Counted from the stretch's first letter, positions 33,100-42,376 are shown. The stretch is DNA of 64,000 nucleotides from Saccharibacillus endophyticus (GCF_013185185.1 NZ_JAAZWE010000002.1:310001-374000), one strand, 5' to 3'. Notes: generated by a model from the letters alone, not told the origin. Translations and numbers: made by a program.

Positions 33100-34184
33100 G
33101 CCCGTCTCCTTTCTGCGAATCTGAGCTGACGCTGAAGCACGCGATGCAGCTTGCGTACCAGAATCAGGCCGTCGCGCAGTTCATAGAACTGCTCTTTTTT
33201 CTTCAATTCGTCGCTGAGCAGATACCCGGAACTCTCCAGCAGCCCCTCTCGCTCCGTCGCCTCAGTCAAGCCGCGCAGGCGGAGCGCCGTACGAAAAGCT
33301 TCATAGGTCGGCTCCAGAAGCGGTAACGAAGCGGCCTCGAACTGAATCAACCGTTCAAGTCGCTTCAATGTGGAGGATTCTTCCACATCGTGTTGAATCG
33401 CAAAAAAGCGGGCGGCATTCACAAGCGGAATATACATCCCGTATTTGACGTCAAAATCACCCGCATGATCGCCGAAGCGTTCGGTCACGACCTGCCCCAG
33501 CACGTTTAACGTTTTCTTATGGCGAACGGTATTGCGTAAAATGGCGGCATGCAAAGCAGCATTACCGCGTACTCCGTCGTAAAAGTCCCTGCGCCATTTG
33601 CCGGCCAATCCGGCATCGCCGGCAATCAAGCGAAGATCAGAAGCAATAATCAGATATCGTACGGGTTCCCAGCTAAGATCACTGCGCCATTCTTCCAGCT
33701 GCTTGGTCCATTCGGAAGAAGTTCGGCGCCATCTAGGCTCCGAACACATGACCTTTCCCTCGCACTTCTCATAACCTGCCGCCTCCAAAATATCCGTCAG
33801 TCGACGACCGAATTCTTCAAAATACGCTTCTTTGTCGATATGTTCCGCGTCCGACAAAATCAATCCGTTATCCTGATCACTCCAAAGCGTCTGCTCCTGC
33901 CTGCCCGCACTGCCGAATACGACGAAAGCATAAGACACGGGAGGCGGACCGAAGCCCGCCTCCCCCATCTCACGCTCGCACAATTCGACCGCGTGCTTCA
34001 TCAGGCGGTCATGCATATCGTTGATCGAAGCGTTCCGGCCTAGAATATCAAGGCCGGTTCCCGCTTCCGCTAACTCTCGTTGCATCTCGACCCTTTTTGC
34101 GCGCAGCGCTTCGGGGGAACGGATCTGCGATAAATCTTCGCGGGATACGAATGAAGGGCCCTTGTACGAATGAGTCGGCTTCAC
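33096..34184 (-). CDS. DUF294-type nucleotidyltransferase-like protein
   Basis: 362 residues. The putative nucleotidyltransferase domain has FVVFGSAGRQEQTLWSDQDNGLILSD (GS...DxD, about residues 88-113), as in GlnD/DUF294 proteins; the C-terminal substrate-binding domain (DUF294_C) follows from about residue 215. Unlike many family members it has no CBS or cyclic-nucleotide-binding domains at the N-terminus. Function unknown, possibly signalling. Translationally coupled to the downstream DnaQ-like exonuclease. Confidence 0.87.
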   Translation of the reverse strand: MKPTHSYKGPSFVSREDLSQIRSPEALRAKRVEMQRELAEAGTGLDILGRNASINDMHDRLMKHAVELCEREMGEAGFGPPPVSYAFVVFGSAGRQEQTLWSDQDNGLILSDAEHIDKEAYFEEFGRRLTDILEAAGYEKCEGKVMCSEPRWRRTSSEWTKQLEEWRSDLSWEPVRYLIIASDLRLIAGDAGLAGKWRRDFYDGVRGNAALHAAILRNTVRHKKTLNVLGQVVTERFGDHAGDFDVKYGMYIPLVNAARFFAIQHDVEESSTLKRLERLIQFEAASLPLLEPTYEAFRTALRLRGLTEATEREGLLESSGYLLSDELKKKEQFYELRDGLILVRKLHRVLQRQLRFAERRRA

Positions 34185-34332
34185 CGGATTCCCCCTTTCT
34201 GATCATAAGCGCTTGTTTCCGAATTTCGGAGTTTTCTATTACCTTACATACATCTAAACATACATCTAACATATTCTCATTTTAACTTCGGTTTTCCTCT
34301 TTATGCGACAACCTCATATCTGCAATGAAAGC

Positions 34333-35769
34333 TTAAGCGTTAGCCGGTGTACGTTTGTTACCCGACTCCGGGCTTGTAGGACCATGGAAAGTGGTTTCGC
34401 CGGCCATTTTCATTTGTTCCGGGTAACCATAGTTGCCATGCTCGCTGATATCCAGACCCATCATTTCTTCTTCTTCGGTTACGCGGATGCCCATTGTTGC
34501 TTTGAGAATCGCGAAGATGACGAAGGTTACGGCGCCTACGAAGGCCAGCGTGCCGACAACGCCCAGCGCTTGAACGCCCAGTTGGTGCAATCCGCCGCCG
34601 TAGAACAGGCCCGCTTGCCCGAGACCTTTATCCGTAGCCAGCGCAGGCGTTGCGAAGAAGCCTGTGCAAAGCGCGCCCCAGATGCCCGCTACCCCGTGTA
34701 CGGAGAATGCGAAGACCGGATCATCGACGCCTGCTTTTTCGAACCATTGTGCCGTGAAGAATGTCAGTACGCCCGCCACCAGACCGATGACTACGGCTGC
34801 CCACGGTTCAACGAAGGCGCAAGAGCCCGTGATCGCGACCAACGCTGCCAATACGCCGTTCAACATGCTCGGGATGTCGGCTTTGCCGAATACCATCCAG
34901 GAGATCAACAGTGCCGCTACGCCGCCCGCTGCCGCCGCAATATTCGTCGTCAGAGCCACGTAAGCGAAGAAGCCGTCCATTACGCTCAGGGCACTGCCCG
35001 GGTTGAAGCCGAACCAGCCTACCCACAGAATGATTACGCCGAGTACCGACAACACTTGGTTATGTCCCAAAATGCTGTTCGGTTTACCTTCTTTGCTGTA
35101 TTTACCCAAGCGTGGTTTGAGCATAACCGTCGCCACAAGCGCCGCTGTAGCCCCCGTCAAGTGAACGACTGTCGAGCCTGCGAAGTCTTGCATTCCCATT
35201 TGCGCAAGCCAGCCGCCGCCCCATACCCAGTGCGCGATAATCGGGTAGATGATGATCGTGAAGAGAGCGCCGAAAACGATGTATACGCTAAGTTTGGCAC
35301 GTTCTGCGAGACCGCCGCCCGCAATCGCCAGCGATACGCCCGCAAAGGCCAGGTGGAACAGGAACATCAGCGATACCGGAACACCTAATTCGTTAACGGA
35401 GTTGAACGATGAAGCTTGTCCGTCTCCTCCGAAGAAGAAGCCTTCAAAGCCGAAGAATCCGTTACCGTTACCGAACCCGAACGCGAATCCGAAAGCCCAG
35501 AACGCGATGCTCGCGACACCGAAAGAAAGGATTGTCTTGCCCGCAACGTGACCGGCGTTCTTCATGCGTACCGAACCCGCTTCAAGCAAAGCGAATCCCG
35601 CTTGCATGAAGATAACCAGTACGGCTGCGATAAATACGAAAGCCGAGTTCACGCCTACCGTCAATGCTTCGCCGTCTACCGCTTCCGCCGCATATGCGCT
35701 AACCGGAAAAGCCGATACCGCCGTCAGTGCCCCAAGTGCCAACCACCATTTCTTTTTCAAATTCCCCAC
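34333..35769 (-). CDS. amtB: Ammonium transporter Amt
   Basis: 478 residues with a cleavable signal peptide (KKKWWLALGALTAVSAFPVSAYA) and eleven membrane helices. Amt signatures: MQAGFALLEAGSVRMKN, the pore region DFAGSTVVHLTGATAALVATVMLKPR (pore His and gate) and VHGVAGIWGALCTGFFA (second pore His). Imports ammonium. The start is ambiguous: GTG 35769 has an RBS too close, and TTG 35760 has AGAGGG at better spacing. A GlnR/TnrA box and a consensus promoter lie upstream. No glnK (PII) gene is adjacent, which is unusual for amtB. Confidence 0.95.
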   Translation of the reverse strand: MGNLKKKWWLALGALTAVSAFPVSAYAAEAVDGEALTVGVNSAFVFIAAVLVIFMQAGFALLEAGSVRMKNAGHVAGKTILSFGVASIAFWAFGFAFGFGNGNGFFGFEGFFFGGDGQASSFNSVNELGVPVSLMFLFHLAFAGVSLAIAGGGLAERAKLSVYIVFGALFTIIIYPIIAHWVWGGGWLAQMGMQDFAGSTVVHLTGATAALVATVMLKPRLGKYSKEGKPNSILGHNQVLSVLGVIILWVGWFGFNPGSALSVMDGFFAYVALTTNIAAAAGGVAALLISWMVFGKADIPSMLNGVLAALVAITGSCAFVEPWAAVVIGLVAGVLTFFTAQWFEKAGVDDPVFAFSVHGVAGIWGALCTGFFATPALATDKGLGQAGLFYGGGLHQLGVQALGVVGTLAFVGAVTFVIFAILKATMGIRVTEEEEMMGLDISEHGNYGYPEQMKMAGETTFHGPTSPESGNKRTPANA

Positions 35770-35779
35770 GCCCTCTTCA

Positions 35780-35796
35780 TGTTATTTTTTCTAACA
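35780..35796. promoter_or_regulatory. GlnR/TnrA box upstream of amtB
   Basis: TGTTATTTTTTCTAACA fits TGTNAN7TNACA exactly. It lies about 20 bp downstream of the amtB -10, in the early transcribed region, a position suited to repression (GlnR) rather than activation. Confidence 0.75.
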
Positions 35797-35817
35797 CAAT
35801 GTGAAATCCTTGATGTC

Positions 35818-35846
35818 ATTATAGACCGCGGCAAGAAAGCTGACAA
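35818..35846 (-). promoter_or_regulatory. Sigma-A promoter of amtB
   Basis: Leftward TTGTCA, 17-bp spacer, TATAAT. Confidence 0.8.
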
Positions 35847-35953
35847 GTGTATTTTCATAAAAAAAGAAAATTTATTTCAGAGTTTTTTTCGCTATTAAAA
35901 ATTTCACCCGCGTTAATGCGGTGATGCACACTTTCGGTTTGAAAGCATGACGT

Positions 35954-35982
35954 TTGACTGTATGCTTTGGGTTGGATATAAT
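35954..35982 (+). promoter_or_regulatory. Sigma-A promoter of the MerR gene
   Basis: TTGACT (35954-35959), 17-bp spacer, TATAAT (35977-35982): near-consensus, without the long spacer of MerR-activated promoters. Confidence 0.8.
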
Positions 35983-36061
35983 TGAATTTGTCAAGAGTTT
36001 CTTTTTTATATTTACTACCTTTTATCATCGACAGAAGAAAGGGTGAGGCAGCGATGGGGAT

Positions 36062-36484
36062 ATGAAACTGTTCAGGATCGGAGAACTGGCCCGTGCCGCA
36101 GGAACCAGCGAACGCACCATCGACTATTACACCAAGTTGGGATTGATTCATCCGCAGGACCGCTCGATGACCAACTATCGATTATACGGACCTGAAACCC
36201 TGCTTCGTCTTGAGCGTATTCATGAGTTGAAAGACGAAAAGTTTACATTGGAAGAAATTCGCGAACGACTCGACAAATGGAGCGCCGCTTCGGGAGACGA
36301 ACGCGTTTCGGAGAAGCTGACCCTGCTCGAAAGCCATTTGGCGCAAGTCGAGAAAGAATTGAAGGAACTGCAACCGCTGCTCCAGGATCTCGATCCGGCG
36401 CAAGCGCGCAAGACCTTCTCCCAACTCCTTCCGCAAGGCATCGCTTGCATGGAAGCCATCAAACTGCTGTTGGGGCAGCCATGA
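36062..36484 (+). CDS. MerR family transcriptional regulator
   Basis: 140 residues: N-terminal MerR HTH (FRIGELARAAGTSERTIDYYTKLGLIHPQDRSMTNYRLYG, residues 4-43), wing and a long dimerisation coiled coil (about 75-115), and a short C-terminal effector region with a single Cys near residue 127. No metal-ligand cysteine cluster, and not GlnR by sequence. Upstream of and probably cotranscribed with yugP (31-bp gap); divergent from amtB. Confidence 0.9.
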   Translation: MKLFRIGELARAAGTSERTIDYYTKLGLIHPQDRSMTNYRLYGPETLLRLERIHELKDEKFTLEEIRERLDKWSAASGDERVSEKLTLLESHLAQVEKELKELQPLLQDLDPAQARKTFSQLLPQGIACMEAIKLLLGQP

Positions 36485-36515
36485 TCTATTATTTGAATAT
36501 GGAGGGAACAAGCAC

Positions 36516-37193
36516 ATGAGTTTTAACGCGTTTATGTACATCCTGATCATTCCGGCCTTCATTTTGACCATCTGGGCACAGTTCCGGGTCAAGGGGACGT
36601 TTAAAAAATGGAGCGAAGTACCGGTGAACAGCGGTATTACCGGCTATCAAGCCGCACGCCACATGCTTGATACGCACGGACTTCACGACGTACAGATCGT
36701 AACGGTACCGGGAACGCTGTCTGACCACTATAATCCGGTCAATCGTACCGTTGCCTTATCCGAGGATGTCTACTACGGAAACAGCATCTCCTCCGTCTCG
36801 GTCGCGTGTCACGAGATCGGCCACGCCATCCAGCATCAACAAGCTTACCCGATGCTGGCATTGCGCCATAAGATCTTCCCGGTCGTCAACTTCGCTTCCG
36901 GCGTCGCGCCGTTTCTGATCTTGGCCGGCTTCTTCTTCAGTCATACACTGATCGGCCTGGGTATTCTGTTCTTCGCCGTAACGGTTATCTTCCAACTCAT
37001 CACGCTGCCGGTCGAGTTCAACGCCAGCAACCGGGCCAGAGAAATCATGGTCTCCGAAGGCTACATCACCAATGAAGAAGAACGCGGCGTAGGTAAAGTC
37101 CTGAATGCTGCCGCGCTGACTTACGTAGCTGCCGCATTGGTCGCTCTGCTTGAACTGATTCGTCTGGTCGGCATCTTCAATAGCCGCGACTGA
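36516..37193 (+). CDS. yugP: YugP-type membrane zinc metallopeptidase
   Basis: 225 residues. N-terminal membrane helix, then HEIGH zinc motif at residues 99-103 in VACHEIGHAIQH, two central helices (FASGVAPFLILAGFFF and LIGLGILFFAVTVIFQLI), third ligand region PVEFNASNRA, and a C-terminal helix. Family PF04298; physiological substrate unknown, probably membrane protein quality control. RBS GGAGGGAACAAGCAC precedes ATG 36516. In an operon with the upstream merR-type gene. Confidence 0.93.
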   Translation: MSFNAFMYILIIPAFILTIWAQFRVKGTFKKWSEVPVNSGITGYQAARHMLDTHGLHDVQIVTVPGTLSDHYNPVNRTVALSEDVYYGNSISSVSVACHEIGHAIQHQQAYPMLALRHKIFPVVNFASGVAPFLILAGFFFSHTLIGLGILFFAVTVIFQLITLPVEFNASNRAREIMVSEGYITNEEERGVGKVLNAAALTYVAAALVALLELIRLVGIFNSRD

Positions 37194-37240
37194 TTCCAAC
37201 GCTCCGCAGCCGCTATTCGTTTTGAATGACGGCTGAATAA

Positions 37241-37289
37241 AAAATACAAAACCGGCGCGGTCTGAACGACTGCGCCGGTTTTGTATTTT
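37241..37289 (+). terminator. Terminator after yugP
   Basis: 18-bp stem AAAATACAAAACCGGCGC and its complement with a 13-nt loop; ends in TTTTGTATTTTC. Confidence 0.85.
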
Positions 37290-37442
37290 CTTGGATGGAA
37301 TTATGTAAGACAAGTGTAAAAAGACTATAATCTTCGTCTGACGGACGATAAATAGTGGCTAATTCTCTTGGTTTTATGGTACTATACATCTACTTTAACA
37401 TTGCAGTCGATTGCAGCTTTCGCAACCAAAAGGAGAAGGCTT

Positions 37443-39158
37443 GTGAACTTATCAGTGTGGTATGATCTCTTCTTGTTCGCCTTGTTGTCCGTCTTGCTGG
37501 TCTACATTTTCTTCACGGTTCGGATTACGAACCTACATAAAGTCTATTTCGTTTTTCACTTTTTCATGATGTTATGGCCGCTTTGTCAATTCGCTACGCA
37601 CATCGTACAGGATGTTCAATTGCAGTTCGTCTACGTGTCGTTATCCTTCGTAGCATCCCTCATGCTCGCAAGCGGCTGGCTGCTCTTCACGTTGTTCCTT
37701 GCGGGAGACGAGAAACGATTAACCCCCAAGTCCATTGCACTGCTGTTCGTTCCCGCAGCCGTTGCCTCGCTCGGGACGATGATCAACCCGTTCCATTTGT
37801 TCGCCAGTCCCACGACCGACAATTACGTCGACCGTTCCTACGGTCCGCTGTTCTGGCTAACCATGATGGTCATCGCCGGATATTTCCTCACCTCGTTGGT
37901 TGTCCTCCTGCGTGCCGTACGATCTCGTTCGTCTTCTCCAAGCCTTAAAAAGCAGATTCGCATCGTTCTATGGGGCATATGCGCGTTGGCCTCTTTTGTC
38001 GTGATCGATATTCTGCTCAACGTCGTGCTTGCCCAGTTCTTACCGATCATCCCCGGACTGACTTCGCTCGGTATTTTTATTGCCGATCTATTTTTCATTT
38101 TCGTCATTACCCGGTACAAAGTGTTTGATCTGGTATCGATTGCGCACGAAGACATCATCAATACGATTCCTCACGGCATTCTCGTATTGGATGAAGACGA
38201 TGCCGTGGTTGAAGCGAACCGCGCACTCCGGCTTTTTATCGATATTGAAGTCGGAGAGTTATTCGATATCGAAGCTCTTCTGTCTTCGGTTCGCGCAACG
38301 GGAGACAGTCGTCAATTCCTGGATCACTATAAACGGAAAGAGCAGGATTTGTTCCAGATCGAGCTGACTTCGAATCGCGGAGGCGGGCTTCATTTCATTC
38401 TGCAAACGTCGCCGATCTTCGATGCCTCGCGTTCGCCGATCGGCCATATCCTGACCTTCCAGGACGTTTCGCAGGAGCGGCGCCTGGTGCAGGAGCTGAA
38501 CCGTCAGAACGACGTTCTCCATGAGCGCAACCGCTCGCTGGACCGGACGCGTCTTGAACTGTCGCAGGCCAACCGCAAGCTGGAGGAGATGGCGCTGACC
38601 GATAGTCTGACTGGCTGCTACAACCGCCATTATTTGACCCAACGCCTGACGCGGGAAATGACGGCAAACGTCGAGCAGCGCATTCCGTTTTCTTTTGTCC
38701 TGTTCGATATCGACTTTTTCAAAATGATCAATGATCGTCACGGTCACGTGGCAGGAGATGAAGTCTTATACCGCACTGCACAGATCGTCAAGCAGTGTAT
38801 TCGAAGCACAGACATTTTGGCCCGTTACGGTGGAGAGGAATTCATTTTGTACCTGCCATGCACGGATCGGAAAATGGCCGAGAAGATTGCCGAACAGGTC
38901 AGGGCTGCCGTTGAAAGCAACCGTGTCAAGCTTGACCCGTCCGCAGAACCCGTGAGCGTTACCGTTAGCTTAGGGGTATTGTCGATCGAAGACTTCGAAC
39001 ATCAATACGTACCGGATAATTTAGAAGAATACCTGACACGGTTATTCACTGAAGTTGACAAACCGTTATATCAGGCGAAGAAGAACGGGCGCAACCGAAT
39101 CGAGTTCGCCGAAATTAGCCGGATTTCGGATAACGGAACGTTTGAAGCAAGAATGTAA
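37443..39158 (+). CDS. 7TM-PAS diguanylate cyclase
   Basis: 571 residues from GTG 37443 (RBS AAAGGAGAAGG; the longer frame to 37368 has none). Seven or eight membrane helices in the first 225 residues form a 7TM histidine-kinase-N-type sensor. A PAS-like domain (about 240-365), a coiled coil and a GGDEF domain follow, with GGEEF at 463-467. An allosteric I-site RxxD (454-457) is intact, so c-di-GMP product inhibition is expected. Synthesises c-di-GMP from GTP. No EAL domain; single-gene unit with its own terminator. Confidence 0.94.
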   Translation: MNLSVWYDLFLFALLSVLLVYIFFTVRITNLHKVYFVFHFFMMLWPLCQFATHIVQDVQLQFVYVSLSFVASLMLASGWLLFTLFLAGDEKRLTPKSIALLFVPAAVASLGTMINPFHLFASPTTDNYVDRSYGPLFWLTMMVIAGYFLTSLVVLLRAVRSRSSSPSLKKQIRIVLWGICALASFVVIDILLNVVLAQFLPIIPGLTSLGIFIADLFFIFVITRYKVFDLVSIAHEDIINTIPHGILVLDEDDAVVEANRALRLFIDIEVGELFDIEALLSSVRATGDSRQFLDHYKRKEQDLFQIELTSNRGGGLHFILQTSPIFDASRSPIGHILTFQDVSQERRLVQELNRQNDVLHERNRSLDRTRLELSQANRKLEEMALTDSLTGCYNRHYLTQRLTREMTANVEQRIPFSFVLFDIDFFKMINDRHGHVAGDEVLYRTAQIVKQCIRSTDILARYGGEEFILYLPCTDRKMAEKIAEQVRAAVESNRVKLDPSAEPVSVTVSLGVLSIEDFEHQYVPDNLEEYLTRLFTEVDKPLYQAKKNGRNRIEFAEISRISDNGTFEARM

Positions 39159-39208
39159 AAAAGCATCGAGTAAGGCTGCCTATAAAGCCTTTATTCGATG
39201 TTTTTTTC
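39157..39208 (+). terminator. Terminator after the diguanylate cyclase gene
   Basis: Stem GCATCGAGTAAGGCT / AGCCTTTATTCGATG followed by TTTTTTTC, immediately after the stop codon. Confidence 0.85.
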
Positions 39209-39228
39209 ATTTTATGGGTTAAAGCGGC

Positions 39229-39280
39229 TTGACAGCTGCAAGTCTTAGTTTTATGGTTAGTTAATGTACCAACTAACCAT
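39229..39280 (+). promoter_or_regulatory. Promoter with overlapping palindromic operator
   Basis: TTGACA (39229-39234), 17-bp spacer, TATGGT (39252-39257). The perfect inverted repeat ATGGTTAGTT-N8-AACTAACCAT (39253-39280) covers the -10 and the start point, so a dimeric repressor bound there would block the serine hydrolase gene. The regulator gene is not adjacent. Confidence 0.75.
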
Positions 39281-39313
39281 AAATGATCGACTTTATTCCA
39301 AAGGAGATTTCCG

Positions 39314-41245
39314 ATGCCTATCCCTACTTCACTTCCGAATCTGATGCAAACAAGGCGCTACTTATTCATGTTCCTGACTTTACTGCTCTTGTTGACCGCA
39401 CTGCCCACCTCTTCATTTGCCGGCTCCGATCTCCGTCATGCAACCCCTTCCGGAATTTCCATTCAAGATTTAGAAGCTTATATTGACGAATTCGTCGAAC
39501 CTTACATCGGGAAAACAACCGCAGCCGCCTCGATCGCCGTGGTTCAGGACGGACGTACGGTTTTCTCCAAAGCTTATGGTTACGCCGATATTCCAAACCA
39601 AATTCCAGCTACTCCGGACAATATCTTCGAATGGGGTTCGATCAGCAAATTGTTTGTTTGGACTTCAGTGATGCAGCTGGTCGAGTCGAATCAACTGAAT
39701 CTGCAGACGGATATCCGCGAATATTTGCCCGATCATTTTTTAAAACGATTGCGTTATGACGAACCGATCACTTTGTTCCATCTGATGAATCATGCCGCTG
39801 GATTTGAAGAGTATATGTTCGATATGGCTTATACGACTCCTGAGCAAGTATCCTCCTTGGAAGAAGGTCTTTTAAAAGCAGAACCTGCACAAATCTATCC
39901 TCCCGGACAAACGGTTGCCTATTCGAATTACGGAAATTCTCTGGCTGCCTATATCGTAGAACGGATATCCGGGCAGTCGTATGCCGACTACGTGAGCGAA
40001 CATATCCTACTCCCGTTAAAAATGAATCATACCGAAATCCGCTCCGTTTTGGATGATCGACCGGACTTGCTGCGCAGTAAAGCCAAGGGTTATTTATCCG
40101 TTGAAGACGGACAACTTATCGAAGGTCCCTGGAACTACATGTCCATGTATCCGAACGGAGGCGCTAACGGCACGGCTGAAGATCTTGCTCGTTTTGCGAT
40201 GGCTTTAATGCCGGCCTCTAATGAACAATCTTCATTATTTAGGCAATCCAATACCTTATCCGACATGCTCAGCTCTTCAAAATCCGATGATCCTTACATG
40301 CCCGGAATCGCTCATGGATTTTGGGAATATCCGGGTGCATCCCGCACACTCGGACACGGAGGCAATACGATGGCTTTCTCCAGCAGCCTCCAGTTCGCGC
40401 CTGACGAACATTTTGCCGTCGTAGTGCTCACGAATCAAGCTGGAGAATCCCATCTGGTACACGGGCTGTCACAGGCTCTGATCGGAAGCCCGGAGATTCC
40501 TGCTTCCGATCAAATGCTACCCGAATCCTCCTTGGTCACAGGAAGCTTCGTTGCAGCCAGACGTCCCGACCAAGGATTTATGAGCGTCTATCCCTATTTA
40601 TCGCTGATGCGCGTCACCTCCGACAAAAAAAACGCTCTGACCGTTAAGCTCGCCGGATACGAAGGTGCGTACGAACAAGTTCGACCTTATTTATACCAAA
40701 GAACCGGCGGCGATTCCGAGCTGGGGGCCTGGCCTTTTATCTTTTTCCAAACGGATCAAGGATCTGTAACGCGAGTTTCGCTTTATACGAGTGATTATCT
40801 GCCTTTGTCCACCAGCCATTCCCTCCCTCTGCTCACTGTGCAAGGGATTGCCGCTATCGCTGCCCTGCTCTTCTTCCTGACCGCTCCGTTCGTATTGCTG
40901 TCGGTTACATGGTTTAAACGAAAAGGACAAACGGGCGGCCGCTTCACTCCGCTGCGGATCAAAACGCTGATCTTTATATTCAGCGGAACGCTTTTGGCTG
41001 CTAACAATCTCCTGCTTGCTTATCGGATGCTGAGTCAAAACGAGCGGCCATACAGCGATGTGCTGCCGCAGGTGATCTTAAACAGCGTATTTGCAGGATC
41101 CGGCTTGGTTGCTCTGATTGTGCTTCTTTTGGAAATCAAACGACGGCCGCTGTTGGGCAGGCGTTCTAAAGTTGGCGTAGGGGTTTCCATTCTGCTCTGG
41201 GTTATCTTGATCGTATTGCTGATTGTATGGCAGTTTTATCGCTGA
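39314..41245 (+). CDS. Secreted/membrane serine hydrolase, beta-lactamase class C-like
   Basis: 643 residues. Signal peptide or anchor at about 13-37, then an extracellular beta-lactamase/DD-peptidase-fold domain with SISK (SxxK, nucleophile Ser, in FEWGSISKLFVW), YSNYG (YxN) and LGHGGN (HGG replacing KTG). The last 170 residues hold four membrane helices. Such proteins (PbpE/AmpH/FmtA-like) act on D-amino-acid peptides or esters; antibiotic hydrolysis cannot be inferred. RBS AAAGGAGATTTCCG. Single gene under a palindromic operator. Confidence 0.9.
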   Translation: MPIPTSLPNLMQTRRYLFMFLTLLLLLTALPTSSFAGSDLRHATPSGISIQDLEAYIDEFVEPYIGKTTAAASIAVVQDGRTVFSKAYGYADIPNQIPATPDNIFEWGSISKLFVWTSVMQLVESNQLNLQTDIREYLPDHFLKRLRYDEPITLFHLMNHAAGFEEYMFDMAYTTPEQVSSLEEGLLKAEPAQIYPPGQTVAYSNYGNSLAAYIVERISGQSYADYVSEHILLPLKMNHTEIRSVLDDRPDLLRSKAKGYLSVEDGQLIEGPWNYMSMYPNGGANGTAEDLARFAMALMPASNEQSSLFRQSNTLSDMLSSSKSDDPYMPGIAHGFWEYPGASRTLGHGGNTMAFSSSLQFAPDEHFAVVVLTNQAGESHLVHGLSQALIGSPEIPASDQMLPESSLVTGSFVAARRPDQGFMSVYPYLSLMRVTSDKKNALTVKLAGYEGAYEQVRPYLYQRTGGDSELGAWPFIFFQTDQGSVTRVSLYTSDYLPLSTSHSLPLLTVQGIAAIAALLFFLTAPFVLLSVTWFKRKGQTGGRFTPLRIKTLIFIFSGTLLAANNLLLAYRMLSQNERPYSDVLPQVILNSVFAGSGLVALIVLLLEIKRRPLLGRRSKVGVGVSILLWVILIVLLIVWQFYR

Positions 41246-41258
41246 GATGCTGAACATT

Positions 41259-41297
41259 AAAAAAGCCGCTTCCCTTTTTAAGAGGAGGCGGCTTTTG
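41259..41297 (+). terminator. Terminator after the serine hydrolase gene
   Basis: Stem AAAAGCCGC...GGCGGCTTTT with T-run, 14 bp past the stop. Confidence 0.75.
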
Positions 41298-41304
41298 CCT
41301 TTTG

Positions 41305-41513
41305 AAAGTCCTATTCGTTGTGGAGAACATTGAAAGCGGCTGCGGGAGAAATTTCCAGCATATGCTTCCGAAGTGCATTTCTTCGAAATGCTTTACAAGA
41401 CGCTGTCTCACGCAAAAAGCTTACAGCTTTCCGCGTTCAAAGGCGTCTTTCATTGAATTTCTCCCTCCGCCGATCCCTCCGCCGATCGCTTCGCTCAGAC
41501 TATCAGGACTTTC
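41305..41513. repeat. Family A palindromic repeat, copy A3
   Basis: About 209 bp. Outer arms GAAAGTCCTATTCG/ATCAGGACTTTC, middle arms CTGCGGGAGAAATTT/GAATTTCTCCCTCCG, core GACGCTGTCTCACGCAAAAAGC / GCTTTCCGCGTTCAAAGGCGTC. An extra perfect hairpin GCATTTCTTCGAAATGC (41375-41391) is inserted in one arm. Lies between convergent genes. Its right arm carries a short tandem duplication CCGCCGATC. Confidence 0.85.
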
Positions 41514-41522
41514 TAACTGATT

Positions 41523-41547
41523 TGTCTACTATAATACATAGTAGACA
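41523..41547. repeat. Perfect inverted repeat, operator- or terminator-like
   Basis: TGTCTACTAT-AATAC-ATAGTAGACA. It contains TATAAT and the TACTA/TAGTA half-sites typical of BlaI/MecI/CopY-type operators, and is followed by TGTCTTTTT. No gene starts downstream, so it may be a relic or work as a terminator. Confidence 0.55.
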
Positions 41548-41571
41548 TGTCTTTTTAACTACACTCACTTA

Positions 41572-41702
41572 TCGGTCAACGCAGCAGCAGCAGATCGCCG
41601 TAAGAATGGCTGAGAAGCGGAGCGCTCGCCTTTGCAGCGAAGGTGCGACAGCGATCGAAGCCATCTTACGGCGCGCAGCGGCCTCCCGAAGCTCAACCGA
41701 TA
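41572..41702. repeat. Single-copy long palindrome (element C)
   Basis: Arms TATCGGTC/ACCGATA outside and CGCCGTAAGAATGGCT/AGCCATCTTACGGCG inside (one mismatch), with a smaller hairpin CGCCTTTGCAGCGAAGGTGCG at the tip. Starts at the rhomboid gene stop and probably forms its 3' untranslated structure. A CAGCAGCAGCAG run lies in one arm. Confidence 0.6.
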
Positions 41703-41706
41703 TTTC

Positions 41707-42357
41707 TCAGCCGATCTTTTTCCCGATCGGCAGACGTACGAGCAACCCGTACAGGAAGAAACCGGCAATGGCGCCGCCGATATGGGCGGAGATATTGACG
41801 TTCGGCGTCGCGAAGCTCATGATCAAGCCCATGACGAGCAGGATATAGACCGTTTGCCGCGATCCTTTATCCATTTTGGCTCTTTGGAACAGCGCCATGT
41901 ACAAGAAAGCGCCGTAACCGCCGTAGATCGCGCCCGAGGCTCCGACGGAGATGAAATATTCGCCGGCTCGATTGTAAAAACCCATACTGATTAAGTTAGC
42001 AATGATTCCGCTAGCCAGGTAAAGAACGGCGTAGCGCACATGTCCCAACAATCGTTCAAGCGGCGGTAAGAAGACCAGAATGGCAAAGCAGTTGAAGAGC
42101 AAATGCTCAAAGCTGCCGTGCAGGAAGACCGAGGTCAGGTAGCGCCAAGGGGAATCGACGTTTTCGATACCGGGAACGCCGACAACATTGGACAAAGCTC
42201 CATATTGAAGCAGGATCGAGCCCGAAGCGTCTCGGCTGTAAGCTCCGTTCACCGCCAACACAATGAACATCACGACATTGACCAACACAAGAAGAGCCGT
42301 GACCGGATAAAACTTCAGGTACTGGTTCCATTTTTCGTACCTTACAAAAATCATCAT
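41707..42357 (-). CDS. Rhomboid family intramembrane serine protease
   Basis: 216 residues from ATG 42357 (an adjacent ATG at 42354 is also possible; GAGGAAA lies just before). Six membrane helices. Catalytic serine in GASGAIYGG on helix 4 and histidine in [12 protein letters not shown] on helix 6; [23 protein letters not shown] is the conserved L1/helix 2 region with HxxxxHLxxN. Cleaves single-pass membrane proteins within the bilayer; substrate unknown. Confidence 0.93.
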   Translation of the reverse strand: MMIFVRYEKWNQYLKFYPVTALLVLVNVVMFIVLAVNGAYSRDASGSILLQYGALSNVVGVPGIENVDSPWRYLTSVFLHGSFEHLLFNCFAILVFLPPLERLLGHVRYAVLYLASGIIANLISMGFYNRAGEYFISVGASGAIYGGYGAFLYMALFQRAKMDKGSRQTVYILLVMGLIMSFATPNVNISAHIGGAIAGFFLYGLLVRLPIGKKIG

Positions 42358-42376
42358 TTTCCTCTTTTCCAACAGA

